Shown here: positions 1-11,301 of the stretch, piece after piece | How the letters are laid out: every line of letters begins with the position of its first letter | How positions within the stretch are numbered: position 1 is the stretch's first letter | Assembly (NCBI GenBank): GCA_963932465.1 | Contig: OZ010792.1 | Coordinates: 190,367,556 to 190,431,555, forward strand | Direction of reading: 5' to 3' | Origin: Maratus speciosus | Lineage: Eukaryota; Arthropoda; Arachnida; Araneae; Salticidae | DNA: 64,000 nucleotides | The notes under the pieces: generated by a model | Told to the model about the DNA's origin: nothing | What the model saw: the letters and a program-made list of their open reading frames with translations, nothing else | Database searches by the model: none | Program-made: the position numbers and the translations under genes

Positions 1-1196
1 TACACTGTAAAAAATAGTGGGAACGTTTACTATTCTAACAGGAACATTTCTGATAGTATCGGATATGTGAGAGCTATTTCTATTTTCCGAAACAACCGGG
101 AATGTTCCTGGGTATTTCAGTTTACTTTCCGTGAAACAGTGAAAGCGCCTGTACGCATGCGCTCCAAGTATTTCACCACTATTTCTCCTTACGCTGAAAC
201 CGGAAGCAATCGCCTAAAGTGAAAGTCAACTCGTGTGTAAGAGATGGCGGCGTAGGGAACTTTACGCTTTATCACGTGTATTTGAATTCTTTTTTATTTT
301 GAAAAAAAAAAAACAATATTACAACATTTTTGTTATATTCTGTGGGTATTTTTATTGCGTTTTAAAATTATGCGAGAAATGTACCTTGGATATTATGAAT
401 GGACTTTTTCAGAGCTTTGGAAATTTCGTATTATTGAACACGGAACGATCGTAACTCTGGGTAAGTGTTTGTTTCTTTGTTTAATCATCTACAGTATTAC
501 TTTTACTTACTATTATTTATTATTACTTACTTCTTTATTAGTTTCCTTTGTTGCAATACACGAAAAGAAATTAATAACCTACTTATTTTTTAATATATCA
601 GACTTTGTTTTGTCTGTTTTTTTATTGTAATATATATACATGTGTGCATGCAAATAAGATAATATAGTTAAACTTGATGTTCATACTGATTGCGGTATCG
701 TATTCTTCTTTTTATAGCGTGTTCTTAACAAATTATTAAATGCGTTATAACTTAAAAGAAAATTTACGTATTATATTTTAATCAAACAAGCTGAAGATTC
801 ATTGTCATTTTACTTCTTTATTATTGATTGCTTTTATGTAAAAAATACAGTATTGTGAGTAAAAATAAACAGTAAACTATTCTTACAATTATAGGATTTA
901 TTTTTATAAATCATTATAGTAAATAAAATTGATTCATTTGTTTTGCTGTTTCCTAAAAAGCTTTCAAAAATTCATTTTTTATATTCACCTTTTTTCTCCT
1001 CAAATTTTGATAGAAAAATAAAAAGAATCGTTTTAAGATCATTAACTTGTTTAGTACTCAGGTTCAGATATGTAAATTCCCCCCCCCACACACACACACA
1101 CACTTTTTTTTCTCGTTAATCCTTCGAAAAAATTAACCATTGCATTTTTTGTGATTGAAAAGGAAAATGTTTTCTTCTCATTTTGCAAGATTGAAC

Positions 1197-1199
<3 letters not shown>

Positions 1200-1233
<34 letters not shown>
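1200..1233. repeat. Poly-A tract
   Basis: A run of 34 A residues with no recognisable retroposon body joined to it on either side. A short CA run lies 100 bp to the left (about 1087-1102). Confidence 0.9.
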
Positions 1234-1235
<2 letters not shown>

Positions 1236-1914
1236 TACTATTGTTGTTATTTAACTTATGCACTTTACAGTAAACAAAATTGAAAATTTCTAGATTATTA
1301 ACCGTCAGCATATTTTATGAAAATAGAGTACACACAATTTCTTGCTTTAAGTTATAAGGCATTTCAATTTATTAATATTATGATGTGAAAAGCATAATAC
1401 GATATTAAATCAACAATAACAAAAATTGCAATCATATCTTATTTACATGCACTAATAATAATAAAATGTTATGTATTAAAATGTCTGTGCAACAAAGAAA
1501 CGCTAATAAAAAACTAAAACAATAAGTAAAAATAATGCTATAAATGATTAAAAAAAAATAAATAAAACGCTTTTCGAAAGAATTTATCATTCATTTTCAA
1601 TAATAATACAGTTCAGGAACTTTAATGTTACTTGTTAATCCGCATGGTTAAAAAAATATCACTGCAAGATGTTAAAACGCAATAAATTTTATCTAAATTA
1701 TGAAAAAGGTATAATAATATTAATTTTTTTTCAGAACAAATCTAAGCAGATATATATATATAAAACTCAGAAAAAAGATCATTAAGAAATGAACTTACAT
1801 ATAAGACTCTTTCATAAAAATTCATTTAATAAAACTGGCTTTACTAAACTAAGCCCCTTTCACAAAATAATATTCAATAATTAAATGATACTAGTGCTAA
1901 ATTCAACTTGAGTA

Positions 1915-2153
1915 AATAATTAAAATTCATATAAAAAAGCTCAAATAAATGTACTAAAACTACTTACAGGTGCATTGCATATAATATAAAATTATTTAAA
2001 ATATATTAGAAATATCTTAAAAATACATTAAAAATTTTAATGTATTTTTCAGATATTTCTATTGTATTTTAAATGATTTTATGTTATATGTATGCACCTG
2101 CAAGTAATTTTAGTACAGTTATTTGTGCTTTTTTATATAAATTTTAAAATAAA
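1915..2153. repeat. Long imperfect hairpin (arms ~115 bp)
   Basis: The left arm from about 1915 is the reverse complement of the right arm ending near 2153, with scattered mismatches and a short AT loop near 2035. Paired landmarks are GTACTAAAAC at 1951 against TTTTAGTAC ending at 2116, and ACTTACAGGTGCAT against ATGCACCTGCAAGT. A transcript would fold into a near-continuous double strand. It may be a nested foldback MITE; no clear target duplication was found. Confidence 0.75.
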
Positions 2154-2159
2154 CCTCGT

Positions 2160-2345
2160 CTTCAGAAAGCTTCCATATATATTGAAAAACCTTTCCAATT
2201 CGTAGTAAAAGATTTCCTATATATTCAGAAACATACCTTAGTCTTCAGAAAGATTTCATATGTATTCAGAAACCTTTCCGATCCGTAATGAAAGGTTTCT
2301 GATATATTCAGAAACCTTTCATTGCGAATCGGAAATGTTCCGTAT
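2160..2345. repeat. Subterminal palindromic repeat block
   Basis: Several alternating-orientation copies of a module reading TTCAGAAACCTTTCC / GGAAAGGTTTCTGA lie just inside the right end of the 3-2451 element. Such arrays in other DNA transposons are transposase-binding sites; that role is inferred here. Confidence 0.65.
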
Positions 2346-2498
2346 TATAGCCGAAACAGTTTTCTGCTCGAATCTGAAACCTTTCCGTTAGTATCGTGCA
2401 GCACATGTCTCCGTTACTTTCGAAAACGTTTCTGAAATTCTTTTTACAGTGTATATTATACTCTTATTTCAAACAATAATGCCACTTGAAAAATAAGT

Positions 2499-3105
2499 TA
2501 AGGGGAGATTTCCCAGCCCCCGTTTCCCCGCTTTATATTTAACCAATGAGCCTCCAGATGTCACCAGGGAAGCGCTTATCGAAATAAACCGGTATACCAA
2601 ATCGGATAGAAAAACCCATTTATCTAAATTAAGGTGGTATTAGCCCCCATTACCCCCTTTATATTTAATCAATGAACTTCCAAATCTAATCAGAGAAGCG
2701 CCTTATTAGAATAAACCTGTACACCAAATTTGAAGTAAATCTTATTGAAAAATCCATTTATCTAAATTAAGGGGGACATTAACCCCCCTGCCCCCTCTTT
2801 AGACTTAAACAATGAACCTTCAAATCTAATCAGGGAAGTTCGTTATCAGAATTAACCAGTTTACCAAGATTTGAAGAAAATCTGATAATTCCGCATGAAA
2901 AACCCATTTATCTACGTTAAGGGGGAATTAACCCTTCCATTTCTCCTTTTATACTTAACTAAGGAACAGCCAAAACTAATCATGGAAGCGCCTTATCAGA
3001 ATGAATCTGGAAAAAAAATTGAAGCAAATCGGATATTTCTATCAAGAGTTATCGCGCTACATACATACGTACGTACGTACATACATACATATATATATAG
3101 AATCG
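2499..3105. repeat. ~140-150 bp tandem array ending in an ACAT/ACGT microsatellite
   Basis: Four degenerate units share the landmarks TTATCTAAATTAAGG (2621, 2759, 2909), AACCAATGA, and AATCAGGGAAGCGCCTTATC. Spacing between landmarks is about 138 and 150 bp. The array ends in a tetranucleotide run of ACATACAT/ACGTACGT and a short TA run at 3060-3101. A related two-unit copy lies at 59460-59760. Tandem ~150 bp core units followed by a microsatellite is the layout of HINE/pearl-type Helentron relatives; this assignment is inferred. Confidence 0.75.
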
Positions 3106-3207
3106 GCGGGCACATTAGCTTTCGGACATTGATAGCCTGTGATCTAAAAACGGTTAACTTTTAAAACGCGTACCACAACTCAAAAGAACTGCCAGCAATT
3201 AATCTTC

Positions 3208-3355
3208 ATACACTGGAAATAAAGGCGTCTTAAATTCCGACACATATGTGACTGAAAAAGTAATTCAGACACTTAAATGTCTGAATATGAAATTTCAGAC
3301 ATCATAGGAGTCTGAAATTAAGACACCTAAGTGTCTTACTATGATCATAGTACTT
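3208..3355. repeat. Extra copy of GACATTTAAATGTC subterminal module
   Basis: It begins ATACACTGGAAATAAAGG and carries TTCAGACACTTAAATGTCTG, the same module found inside both ends of the neighbouring 3356-6169 element. It looks like a truncated relative sitting directly against that element's left end. Confidence 0.5.
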
Positions 3356-4985
3356 CACTGTAAACTGAAATGGAGTGTTCAATTTTCAGACATTTTAAAG
3401 TTCCTTAATTTTTAAGACATATGTATGCGTCTGAATTTAAGACATTTCAACCGTCTGAATCGGATCCATCTTTGATCAACCAACATGTTCGGCAATAGGC
3501 AGCCGTTTTTTCACTTTTTTTGTAAACTTTATACACAGTAAAATATATCCGTTAAAATATGGAAATTGTACTGTCTATACAGACACTCATTTACGTATTT
3601 TAAAGTAATTTTTTCCTCTAAATTCCAGAAAATTTTCCATTTTTTGCATATTTCTGTGTTTAAAAAGTTCCATTTGAGAGATAAAATATAACCTTTCAAG
3701 GACAAACACATATAATTCAAACCTCACTTTCAAAAATCACGTATATTGGACAGGATTTATTTATTTATATTCAAACCAGTGGCATATCCAAGGGAAGGGC
3801 TGATGCCTCCTCCGAAATTTATAGAAAAGGTCAAACTTAATTACGAAAGTTTAGCAAAAGGCATGTTTTAATCTTAGAAAGAGCGTTATTTCGCAGAAAT
3901 CATGAAATTTTTCATCTCAGCCAAGTTTCCGTTATACAGAGGTTTACTTCAGATTTATTTACTGTTTATTGAGTTATATTTAGCCGTTTAATAGCAGTCC
4001 TTTTAAAAATATACGGTATGATATAACCATGATGAAAGCGAAATTGTGCCCAGTCTCATACGATTCTGTCTTTAAAAGTTTGATTGCATAATAGGTGCGT
4101 AACCTACTGTTATAAAAACCTGTTTAAAGAGGATAGCTTATAATTCGATAGGTAATTTATTCATCAAAAAATAAAAGATTCATTTCTATCACATAGTTTC
4201 TGAATGACATCACCTGCCAATTTTTGCGTTTAAGAACAAAAATGAATTATAATTTATACATTTCTAAAACATCAAACGTCTCAGAAGAATTTTTCTTTGG
4301 AGTCGAAATTAAACCTTCAACTTTTAAGAATGAGTAGTGGCGCCATCTGGTGTAGTCAAAGTAGTCTATCTGTAAATAAAGTTATTTCTTTGCAGGTAAA
4401 AAAAAGTGATTTTCTAATTATGTGCTGCGTTCTAGAAGTCATCTAATTAAGCCCTGTAAACTACTTAATTCGTAAACCTCTATAATCTCTACTTAAATTA
4501 AAAAAAAATATTGTAGTCCACTTTTCTTTTGGAGTTCAATGATAACAGTTCAAAGACCATTAAGAAATAAACAACAGTTTCATATTTTAAATCAGTAAAT
4601 TGCTATTGATGTTCAACTTAAAACCCAGTTTATTTAAAATCTTTATTTTATGACGTGAATCCCTTGGCTTCTGGCGGGGGGTCCTCATTTGTACTCTAAA
4701 AGTTCTTCTGGTAGAAAAAAAATAAACTTAAAATGCCACATATTCAAATTTCTAGAAAGAAAATGTGTAACAAGGTTGGAAGGTATGCGGAGATATACGT
4801 CGTATACCTTCAGGATTTTTTACAAATACTCCGTATGCACTGTTTCTTAAATAAAACTACATCGAAAACTCAATACATGACGGTAATGATTTTAGCGTAT
4901 ACCCTCTGGTTTTTTTTATGACTACAGCACTGTGTGTAAAATGTTCAGAATTATACTAAATTGGAAAAATCTTACTGCTACTTAA

Positions 4986-5556
4986 GGGGACCGAGAAGGC
5001 AAAATTCAACTAAAAAATCGATTTTTACTTTTTTATATCATTAAATAGTTTAAACTTTTATCTTTCCAACGATGTGTCACGCATGTTTATATATAAAAAA
5101 ATAAGTGTTGAAACTATCCATTCTTTTGTAAGAGTACTCCACAGCTTAATGGCCATTTAAATATTTAATTGACTTTTCCTCAAAACTTGGATTTTTCATG
5201 TTTATGTTCCTTTATTTCAATATCTATTAAACTTAAGAACTCAGATTTTTGTTAATACTTATATTATGTTATATTGTATAGTTTAACACACGGATTTAAT
5301 GATTTGTTGAAATTTATTTATTTTAGGCAGTGAAATCTTACCAAAGATGCTAATTTAAAAATGACTTTCAATACATAATTAATAATTAATTTTGAGTTTC
5401 ACTTAGAAAGAAAATAGTCTGTTAAAATACGTATATCATGTTATTCTAAGTACTCTAAAAAATCTAGACCTCTATCTTTCACCATTTCTGAGAAAAAAAA
5501 AGTACATAAATTTGGTGATTTTAACATGGCGGGGATAGGGCTTTCCCGGTCCCCTT
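4986..5556. mobile_element. TTAA-flanked MITE (piggyBac-like)
   Basis: TTAA occurs at 4982-4985 and again at 5557-5560. Between them lie 15 bp terminal inverted repeats, GGGGACCGAGAAGGC on the left and the complement of GGGGACCGGGAAAGC on the right (two mismatches). The 571 bp body is AT-rich and non-coding. A TTAA duplication is the hallmark of piggyBac transposition, though the TIR does not start with the usual CCC. It sits inside the 3356-6169 element and is therefore younger. Confidence 0.7.
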
Positions 5557-5612
5557 AAAAAACATTGCTTGTGCTTCTTAAATAATATAATTTCAAAAAC
5601 TGGCCCATGAAA

Positions 5613-5680
5613 GCGTGGGTGAATGTTTAGGACAATCGTCACCTGAGCAACAGGTCCTTGGATCGAATCCCCCCTCGTGC
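5613..5680 (+). pseudogene. Degenerate tRNA-like sequence (possible SINE head)
   Basis: The 68 nt segment has ends that can pair as an acceptor stem with wobbles (GCGTGGG / CTCGTGC), a GTTTAGGACAATCG segment resembling an A box, a CCTG/CAGG stem, and a B-box-like GGATCGAATCC. The T stem is poorly paired and there is no U before the anticodon position, so a working tRNA is unlikely. Confidence 0.35.
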
Positions 5681-5928
5681 AAGTGTTAAAAGTTTACAGT
5701 AGTTTGAATTGAATATATAAATCAGATGTAACAAGTGGCTTTGGGAAGTGGCTGTTGAAATATGGGCATTAGTCCTTGAAAAATTAAACTGTATCTTTTA
5801 AATGGAAATTTTTAGATACAGAAATATGCAAAATAAATAGATTTTTTTCTGGAATTTACATCAGAAAATTTCTATTAAAATATGTAAATTATACTGGAAT
5901 CTCGAGTGGCTACAATTTCCATATTTTT

Positions 5929-5963
<35 letters not shown>

Positions 5964-6289
5964 CAGTGTATAAGGCTTACGAAAGAAAAAAAAATGTGAA
6001 AAAATGTTTGTCTAAGTGGTCAAACACAGATGAAATTCAGACGTTTGAAGTGCCTGAAATGCAGACGCATACAAGTGTCTTAAAAATTAAGACGCATTAA
6101 AACGTCTGAAAATTGAACACTCCGTCAGACATTTAAATGTCTGAATTTAAGACATTTCAGTTTACAGTGTAGGCAATACTGTGAAAAATAGTTTTGTCTG
6201 TTCCTGTAAAGGACCAATAAATTATATGCACACCAGATTCTACAGTAAGCGCTTGTAATACACTTCAGTGAGATGTATAATTTTCAATA

Positions 6290-6545
6290 TGTTTAAAAAA
6301 GTGTAATATCGTTAAAATAAACTGCAAGCGATTTTCTCCATAGGCCGTAATGTAGTGTAATTATTTTGAGTGGCCCTGTAACTAAATCGTAACGGCTACA
6401 CACTTCATTTTCAACAACGAACATATCATGGCAAAGCCCAGTAACACATATCAATTTCATAGTAATCGCACTACATTTACGTACCAACAGACGGGCCGAC
6501 AGACAAATTCCATTCATAAACATTTTTCAACTATGTTGTAAAGTG
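6290..6545 (+). repeat. Partial HINE copy (3' part, family B)
   Basis: It shares GTAATGTAGTG, TGGCCCTGTAA and CAACAGACGGGCCGACAGACA with the copies at 6600-7318, 31835-33150 and 38180-39450. It ends in a TTTTTCAACTATGTTGTAAAGTG hairpin-like segment. Only the microsatellite-proximal end of the element is present. Confidence 0.6.
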
Positions 6546-6599
6546 TTATAAATTAAGCCGTTTTGTGTATTTTTTGGAAAATATGAAAACGGGGATTAA

Positions 6600-7318
6600 A
6601 CAACAAAGTAAAAATCATGCGTCAAGCTTAGATTATGAAAAACTTTCCAACACATTCAAAATAATGTAACAAAACTGCAAAGTTTAATACGTTAATGTAT
6701 TATGTCTTATTTAACCGAATGGAAACGCAGAACACATTTGAAAACCCAATTACAGCTCTTCCCACCTACAAGCGGAAAACTATCCTAATTCTTTGAGCAG
6801 CCCTGTATATGATATATAGATTCTTATCTATTAACTACATGCATGCCAAAATTTAGTTCAGTTAAAAAAAATACATATATACTACAATATTATTACTCAG
6901 AGACACTACTATAATCGATTTCTTTTGTGTGTCCCTGTACATGAACGACAAATACTCTGAATGCCTTATTCTATCGTAATCATCTTATAGTGAAATTCAG
7001 TAATTTATATCAGTTTCAATAATTTGAAATAGCGTAATGTCATTAAAATGCTCTGCAAACGATTTCCCCCCATATACAGTAATGTAGTGGAATTCGTATG
7101 GAAGCCCCTGTAAGTGAACTATTACCCTGTAAAGGAACTATTTGGTATTGCTATTAACCAAACATTTCATATGCAATACCAAACATGCCTTGGTGACTCT
7201 AAATAACGTTTATCAATTGCATGAAAATCCGAGTATATTTACGGGAGTTAGAGCGTAGACAGACGGACAGACAAACCGAATGCATAAAGACTTTTCAATT
7301 TTGTTGGGAAAAGTTAAT
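6600..7318 (+). mobile_element. HINE-like element, family B, copy 1
   Basis: It starts AAAAATCATGCGTCAAGC then GATTATGAAAAACTTTCC. Degenerate units each carry a CCCTGTA motif, followed by GAGTATATTTACGGGAGTTAGAG, GACAGACGGACAGAC, and a terminal hairpin near ACTTTTCAATTTTGTTGGGAAAAGT. The layout of tandem units, microsatellite and 3' hairpin matches Helentron-associated elements (HINE/DINE-1 type). It has been inserted at the junction before the first ~800 bp tandem unit that follows. No Rep/helicase coding. Confidence 0.6.
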
Positions 7319-7321
7319 AAC

Positions 7322-9370
7322 AAGACACCGACAAAATTTTTATTCGCAGGTATGTTGCAAAAAAATTAAAGATTGCAATGTGAATTAATATTCCACAATT
7401 TATGAAACCGCTTTCGGTATTTATTAATTTCGTATTTCTAAGAGAATTGCTTTAATTGAATAAAAGTACCTTATTTAATAATGATTTATTGTATTATGCA
7501 TCTCTGGAGAGGAAATTGCCTTAAAATTATTTTTAATGGAAAGTTTATTTCAAACAGCAATCGAATAGTAATAAGTCGGTAGGTTGCAATGTCGCCAATT
7601 GGATATTTTTTTAAAATTTACGATTGCCACCAATTTTTTTTCTTTTACAATCGTAACATATTTTCATTTAATGACAAATTTAATAAAGCGACTAATACTG
7701 TTTCAAAACAAGTGGTAGCAATCAAGCAATCTGAATAAAAGGAATCGCAAACCAACAGGCGATGCTAGTACATTAGGCATCCCGTAGTTGGAGACGGCCA
7801 TATTTACCACCGAATCCGCAACCCTGTAAAATACATAAATTGCCATTCTCCATGCTTACAATAGCATTATTTATGAGGAAATGCATAAATACTCTAGCTT
7901 TGGTTGGATGTTGGGCTTAAATAATAGTAATAATACTAAATAGTTTCATGCATAACGTAGAAATTCGACATCACCCTTTGATTCACCTTCGTTATTCTAA
8001 TTAAAAATCTGAGTAAATTTTATCTAAAATAAAAGTTTGAGTTTTCAATGAATTTTCAAAACACTTTTTATCATTAAAAAATCTTGGATTATTTTTGGAT
8101 TATATGAGGACAGGGATTAAATAAAAAGACACCAACAAAATTTTTATTCGCATGTACACTGTAAGAAAAAAATCTGTAAAATTACTAAAGTTTTTCTTGG
8201 AAACTGGGACTCTTAGAACTTTTTACGTAACGGCAACAAGAAAAATTCCTGTAACAGACGCTGTTTATTTTTATTGTTGCCGTTACATAAAAAGTTTTAG
8301 GAATCCCAGTTTTCTAGAAAAACTTTAGTAACTTCACAGATTTTTTTTTTTTTTTTTACAGTGTATGAGGGAAAAATAAAAGACTGCAATGTGAATTAAT
8401 ATTCCTTAATTTATGACACTGCTTTCGATGTTTATTAATTTCGAATTTCTAAGAGAATTGCTTTAATTGAAAAAAAAATCATCTTATGTAACCATGATTT
8501 ATAGCTACGGGCATCTCTGGAGAGAAATGAAGCTGCAGAATTATTTTTAATAGAAAGTTTATTTTAAATGGCAATCGAATACAGTAAGTCGATAGGTTGC
8601 ATGTCGCCAATTGGATATATTTCTTTAAATTCAGATTTCTAGAATTCTACCACTTTTTTGCAATAGTAACATTTCTTTTATTTAATAACAAATTTAATAA
8701 AGCGACTATTACTGTTTCAATACAACTGGTAGCAATCAACCAATCTGAATAAAAGGAACCGCAAACCAACAGGTAACGCGGGTACATTAGTCATCCCGGA
8801 GTCGGCCATTTTTGCCACCGCCTCTGCAACCCTGTATAATACATAAACTATCATTATTTCATGCTTACAATAGCATTATTTAAGAGGAAATGCATAAATA
8901 CTCAAGCTTTGGTTGGATGTTGCGCTTAAATAATAGTAAAAATATTAATTAGTTTCATGCATAACGCAGAAATTCGACATCACCTTTTGATTCACCTTCG
9001 TTATATTAATTAAACGTCTGAGTAAAATTTATGTAAAATAAAAGTTTGCGTTTTCAATGAATTTTCATACATTTTTTATTATTAAAAAATCTTGCGTATT
9101 TGTCGGAAAATATGAAAGACGTGTATTAAATAAAAAGACACCAACAAAATCTTTTTTCGCAGGTATGAAGAAAAAATAAAATACTGTTATGTGAATTAAT
9201 ATTCCTTAATTTATGACACTGCTTTCGATGTTTATTAATTTCGTATTTCTAGAAGAATTGCTTCAATTGAATAAAAGCACCTTATGTAATCATGATTTAT
9301 AGCATTAGGCGTCTCTGGAGAGAAATGAAACTTCAGAATTATTTTTAAATGAAAGTTTATTTCTCTTTAT
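7322..9370 (+). repeat. Tandem array, ~800 bp unit, 2.3 copies
   Basis: Three unit starts read AAGACACC(G/A)ACAAAAT at 7322, 8128 and 9131. All units carry GTGAATTAATATTCC, CTCTGGAGAG, GGTTGGATGTTG and TTCGACATCACC landmarks. Unit spacing is 806 bp, and 1003 bp where a 209 bp MITE is inserted (about 790 bp without it). The third unit stops near 9370. The 3' end of an earlier unit is recognisable at about 6560-6600, before the intervening HINE. Confidence 0.85.
8157..8363. mobile_element. Foldback MITE, CACTGTAA family, in TA
   Basis: It begins CACTGTAAGAAAAAAATCTG and ends with its complement at TTTACAGTG. The whole 207 bp body is an inverted repeat with TAACGGCAACAA / TTGTTGCCGTTA at the centre. 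It lies in the second ~800 bp tandem unit, flanked by TA on each side. The first and third units show the uninterrupted site (TTCGCAGGTATG), so the TA duplication is directly demonstrated. Non-coding. Confidence 0.92.
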
Positions 9371-9890
9371 ATAAATTGAATAAAATAAACTCTTAGAATC
9401 TTGAATATATTTTAATCGTAATAGTACCCGCCTTCCCAAGAGAATTTATTTATCAACACGATTAATCATTTCAAATGTTGTGCTAATTAATTCGTAAAAT
9501 GAGAGAATTCTATTACCGAAGAAGAAGAACATTAAGTTTAATAAATTTACTAGGTGGGAAGAAAATGATTCGATTTTGAATTGCGCTGAGAAGGTGTTTG
9601 CCGTGATTTGAAATCCACTTTAATTCTTTATGTCCCAACATATGAATTCATGAAAATTTCATATTCTAAAGCATTTTTCTTGAATTTTTGAAACAAAATT
9701 GCAAGATTTACACAATCTTTTAGTAAATTTTAGAAGGATTTTGTCAATTAAAGTTAATTAATTCAATTTGTATTTATAGGGATTTTGTACAATATTTATA
9801 ACTTCGCTCATATCTTTTACTTATAATATTATTTTTAGTATTTTATAGAATTAGAAAATGTACAAATATAATGCTGTTACAATAGAAATA
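9371..9890. other. AT-rich stretch, no gene seen
   Basis: Unique-looking AT-rich sequence. I see no coding frame, repeat or RNA. Confidence 0.6.
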
Positions 9891-9892
9891 TA

Positions 9893-10265
9893 TACTGTAA
9901 AAAAATCTGGAATTCTACAGATGAAATGTTTAATGTTTACTAAAATTTTATCTGTACCTGTACAAAAAAGATGTAATCCTACAAAACAAGTTTTTGCAAA
10001 GCTACAGAAATATGTAGCTTTACAAATGAAACTACTAAAATTACAGTAATCTTAATAAAATGTTATCCGTAAATTAAGTTGCAGGTTCTAGGCATCCCAG
10101 TTTCCTAAGAAATTCTTAGTAACCTTACAGATTTTTTGATTTACGGTGCAAAAGTGTGTCTGATACAGGAAGTTTTGTTGTTGCCGTTACATAAAAAGTT
10201 CTAGGAATGTCAGATTCCTAGAAAAATTTTAGTAACTTTACAGATTTTTTTTTTCTTTTACAAAG
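9893..10265. repeat. Degenerate CACTGTAA-family MITE pieces
   Basis: The left end TACTGTAAAAAAATCTGG and several internal blocks match the 8157 MITE: TTGTTGCCGTTACATAAAAA, TCCTAGAAAAATTTTAGTAAC, and ACAGATTTTTTTTTTC. Two terminus-like sites, ACGGTG (10144) and TTTTACAAAG (10256), suggest two overlapping decayed copies. Confidence 0.65.
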
Positions 10266-10908
10266 CAGGAATAGTTCCGAACTAAGACTTTTCACTCACA
10301 ATCTTTCAACGTCAAGAAAGCTGAAGAGATGAAAAAGATGAGAGCAAATGGAAAAGAAATCATCCTTTTGAAAATATTTTTGTTTTATTTAACCAATAAT
10401 GCTTTTGGAATAAGATAAATTAAAGTATTTATAACTCATTATAAACTTCGATTTTCATACAAATCGATGTATTAAATTGATTTTATAACAAGTTTTTTTA
10501 ATGGTACTTTAAAGTACCGTCTGGGCATAAAGGCTTGAGCCAGAGATCAGGGCATGTTTATCACCAACTAAGTTTCCATTAGACTAAAATTGAGCTAAAA
10601 AGCATACGAAAATACAGTGTTAAAAAATTTTCCATGACATTTCACAGAATCAACTGATAATACATTATGTCTTTTGTAAAATTACAGATATTAGAAAACC
10701 AATGACTCTGTTAATTATTACTAGCAGATAAATTATTAGACAATTTACATTAGACTCTGTAAATTTATTTAGCTTATTTATTTCTAATGTTAATAATTTA
10801 ATTTTGGAAATCAGTGACTTTTTAAACTCCAAAGAATTAGAATTTTTTGAGTGAATTTGAACTGCTGTACCATTTAACTTATTAAATTTTTATTTCTTTC
10901 ACCTGTCA
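10266..10908. other. AT-rich stretch, no gene seen
   Basis: No coding frame or repeat end is recognisable between the two MITE blocks. Confidence 0.55.
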
Positions 10909-11301
10909 CACTGTGAAAAAAGTATGTAAAGTTGCTAAATTTTTTCTTGGAAACTGGGTTCCTAGAAATTTTTATGTAACGGCAACAGCAAAAATTCCTG
11001 TTTAACAGATACACTTTTGAACTGTAAATCAAAAAATCTGTAAGGTTCTAAGATTTTCTGAGGAAACTGTAATGACTAGAACTTTTTATGAAACTGCAAC
11101 CCGGGTTACACATAAAATTTTAGTAACATTACTGTGATTTTATTAGATTCTTTTGTAAAGCTACAGATTTCTGCAGCTTTACAGAAACTAGTTTGTTACA
11201 TTTACATCCTTTTTTGTATAGTGTACAGATAAAATTTTTGTAAGCGTACAGATATCTGTCACTTTACATATGTAGAATTACAGATTTTTTTTTTTACAGT
11301 G
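10909..11301. mobile_element. CACTGTGA/CACTGTAA MITE with nested duplication
   Basis: Left end CACTGTGAAAAAAGTATG, right end TTTTTTACAGTG followed by TA. It shares TTTTTCTTGGAAACTGGG and TATGTAACGGCAACA with the 8157 element. It also carries CTACAGATTTCTGCAGC and GTACAGATATCTGTCAC, modules seen at 9910-10050. Longer than the 207 bp form, so probably two related copies fused or nested. Confidence 0.65.

Larger units (their letters stand above)
3..2451. mobile_element. Large non-autonomous DNA element with CACTGTAAAAA ends
   Basis: Seen: the left end reads TA-CACTGTAAAAA at position 1 and the right end TTTTTACAGTG-TA at 2441-2453, so an 11 bp inverted terminus is flanked by TA on both sides. 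Sequence next to both ends is rich in short GGAAC/GTTCC and GAAACCTTTCC modules, giving compositionally matched subterminal zones. The interior is AT-rich and has no transposase-like reading frame. A CACTG terminus with a TA target fits Tc1/mariner-like or CMC (Mirage-type) transposons; I cannot choose between them. It also contains a long hairpin (1915-2153) and a poly-A tract, so it may be a composite. Confidence 0.6.
3356..6169. mobile_element. 2.8 kb element with ~350-390 bp inverted ends
   Basis: Left end CACTGTAAACTGAAAT (3356) is matched by ATTTCAGTTTACAGTG at the right end (6169). The similarity continues inward: TGTTCAATTTTCAGAC near 3379 pairs with GTCTGAAAATTGAACA near 6104. A second module, ATATGGAAATTG, TAAATTCCAGAAAA and TTTGCATATTTCTGT at about 3560-3660, is reversed at about 5820-5930. 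A 20 bp perfect palindrome, TCAGACATTTAAATGTCTGA, lies near the right end. There is TA on the right flank; the left flank is less clear. It contains a nested TTAA-flanked MITE and a tRNA-like segment. No transposase is recognisable. Confidence 0.6.

Noticed and set aside
5613..5680. Functional tRNA gene on the plus strand
   Set aside because: T stem is unpaired, anticodon loop lacks the conserved U; kept only as a tRNA-like pseudogene.
7322..9370. CRISPR-like or satellite interpretation of the direct repeats
   Set aside because: Only 2.3 units of ~800 bp, no short repeat-spacer pattern, and eukaryotic context.
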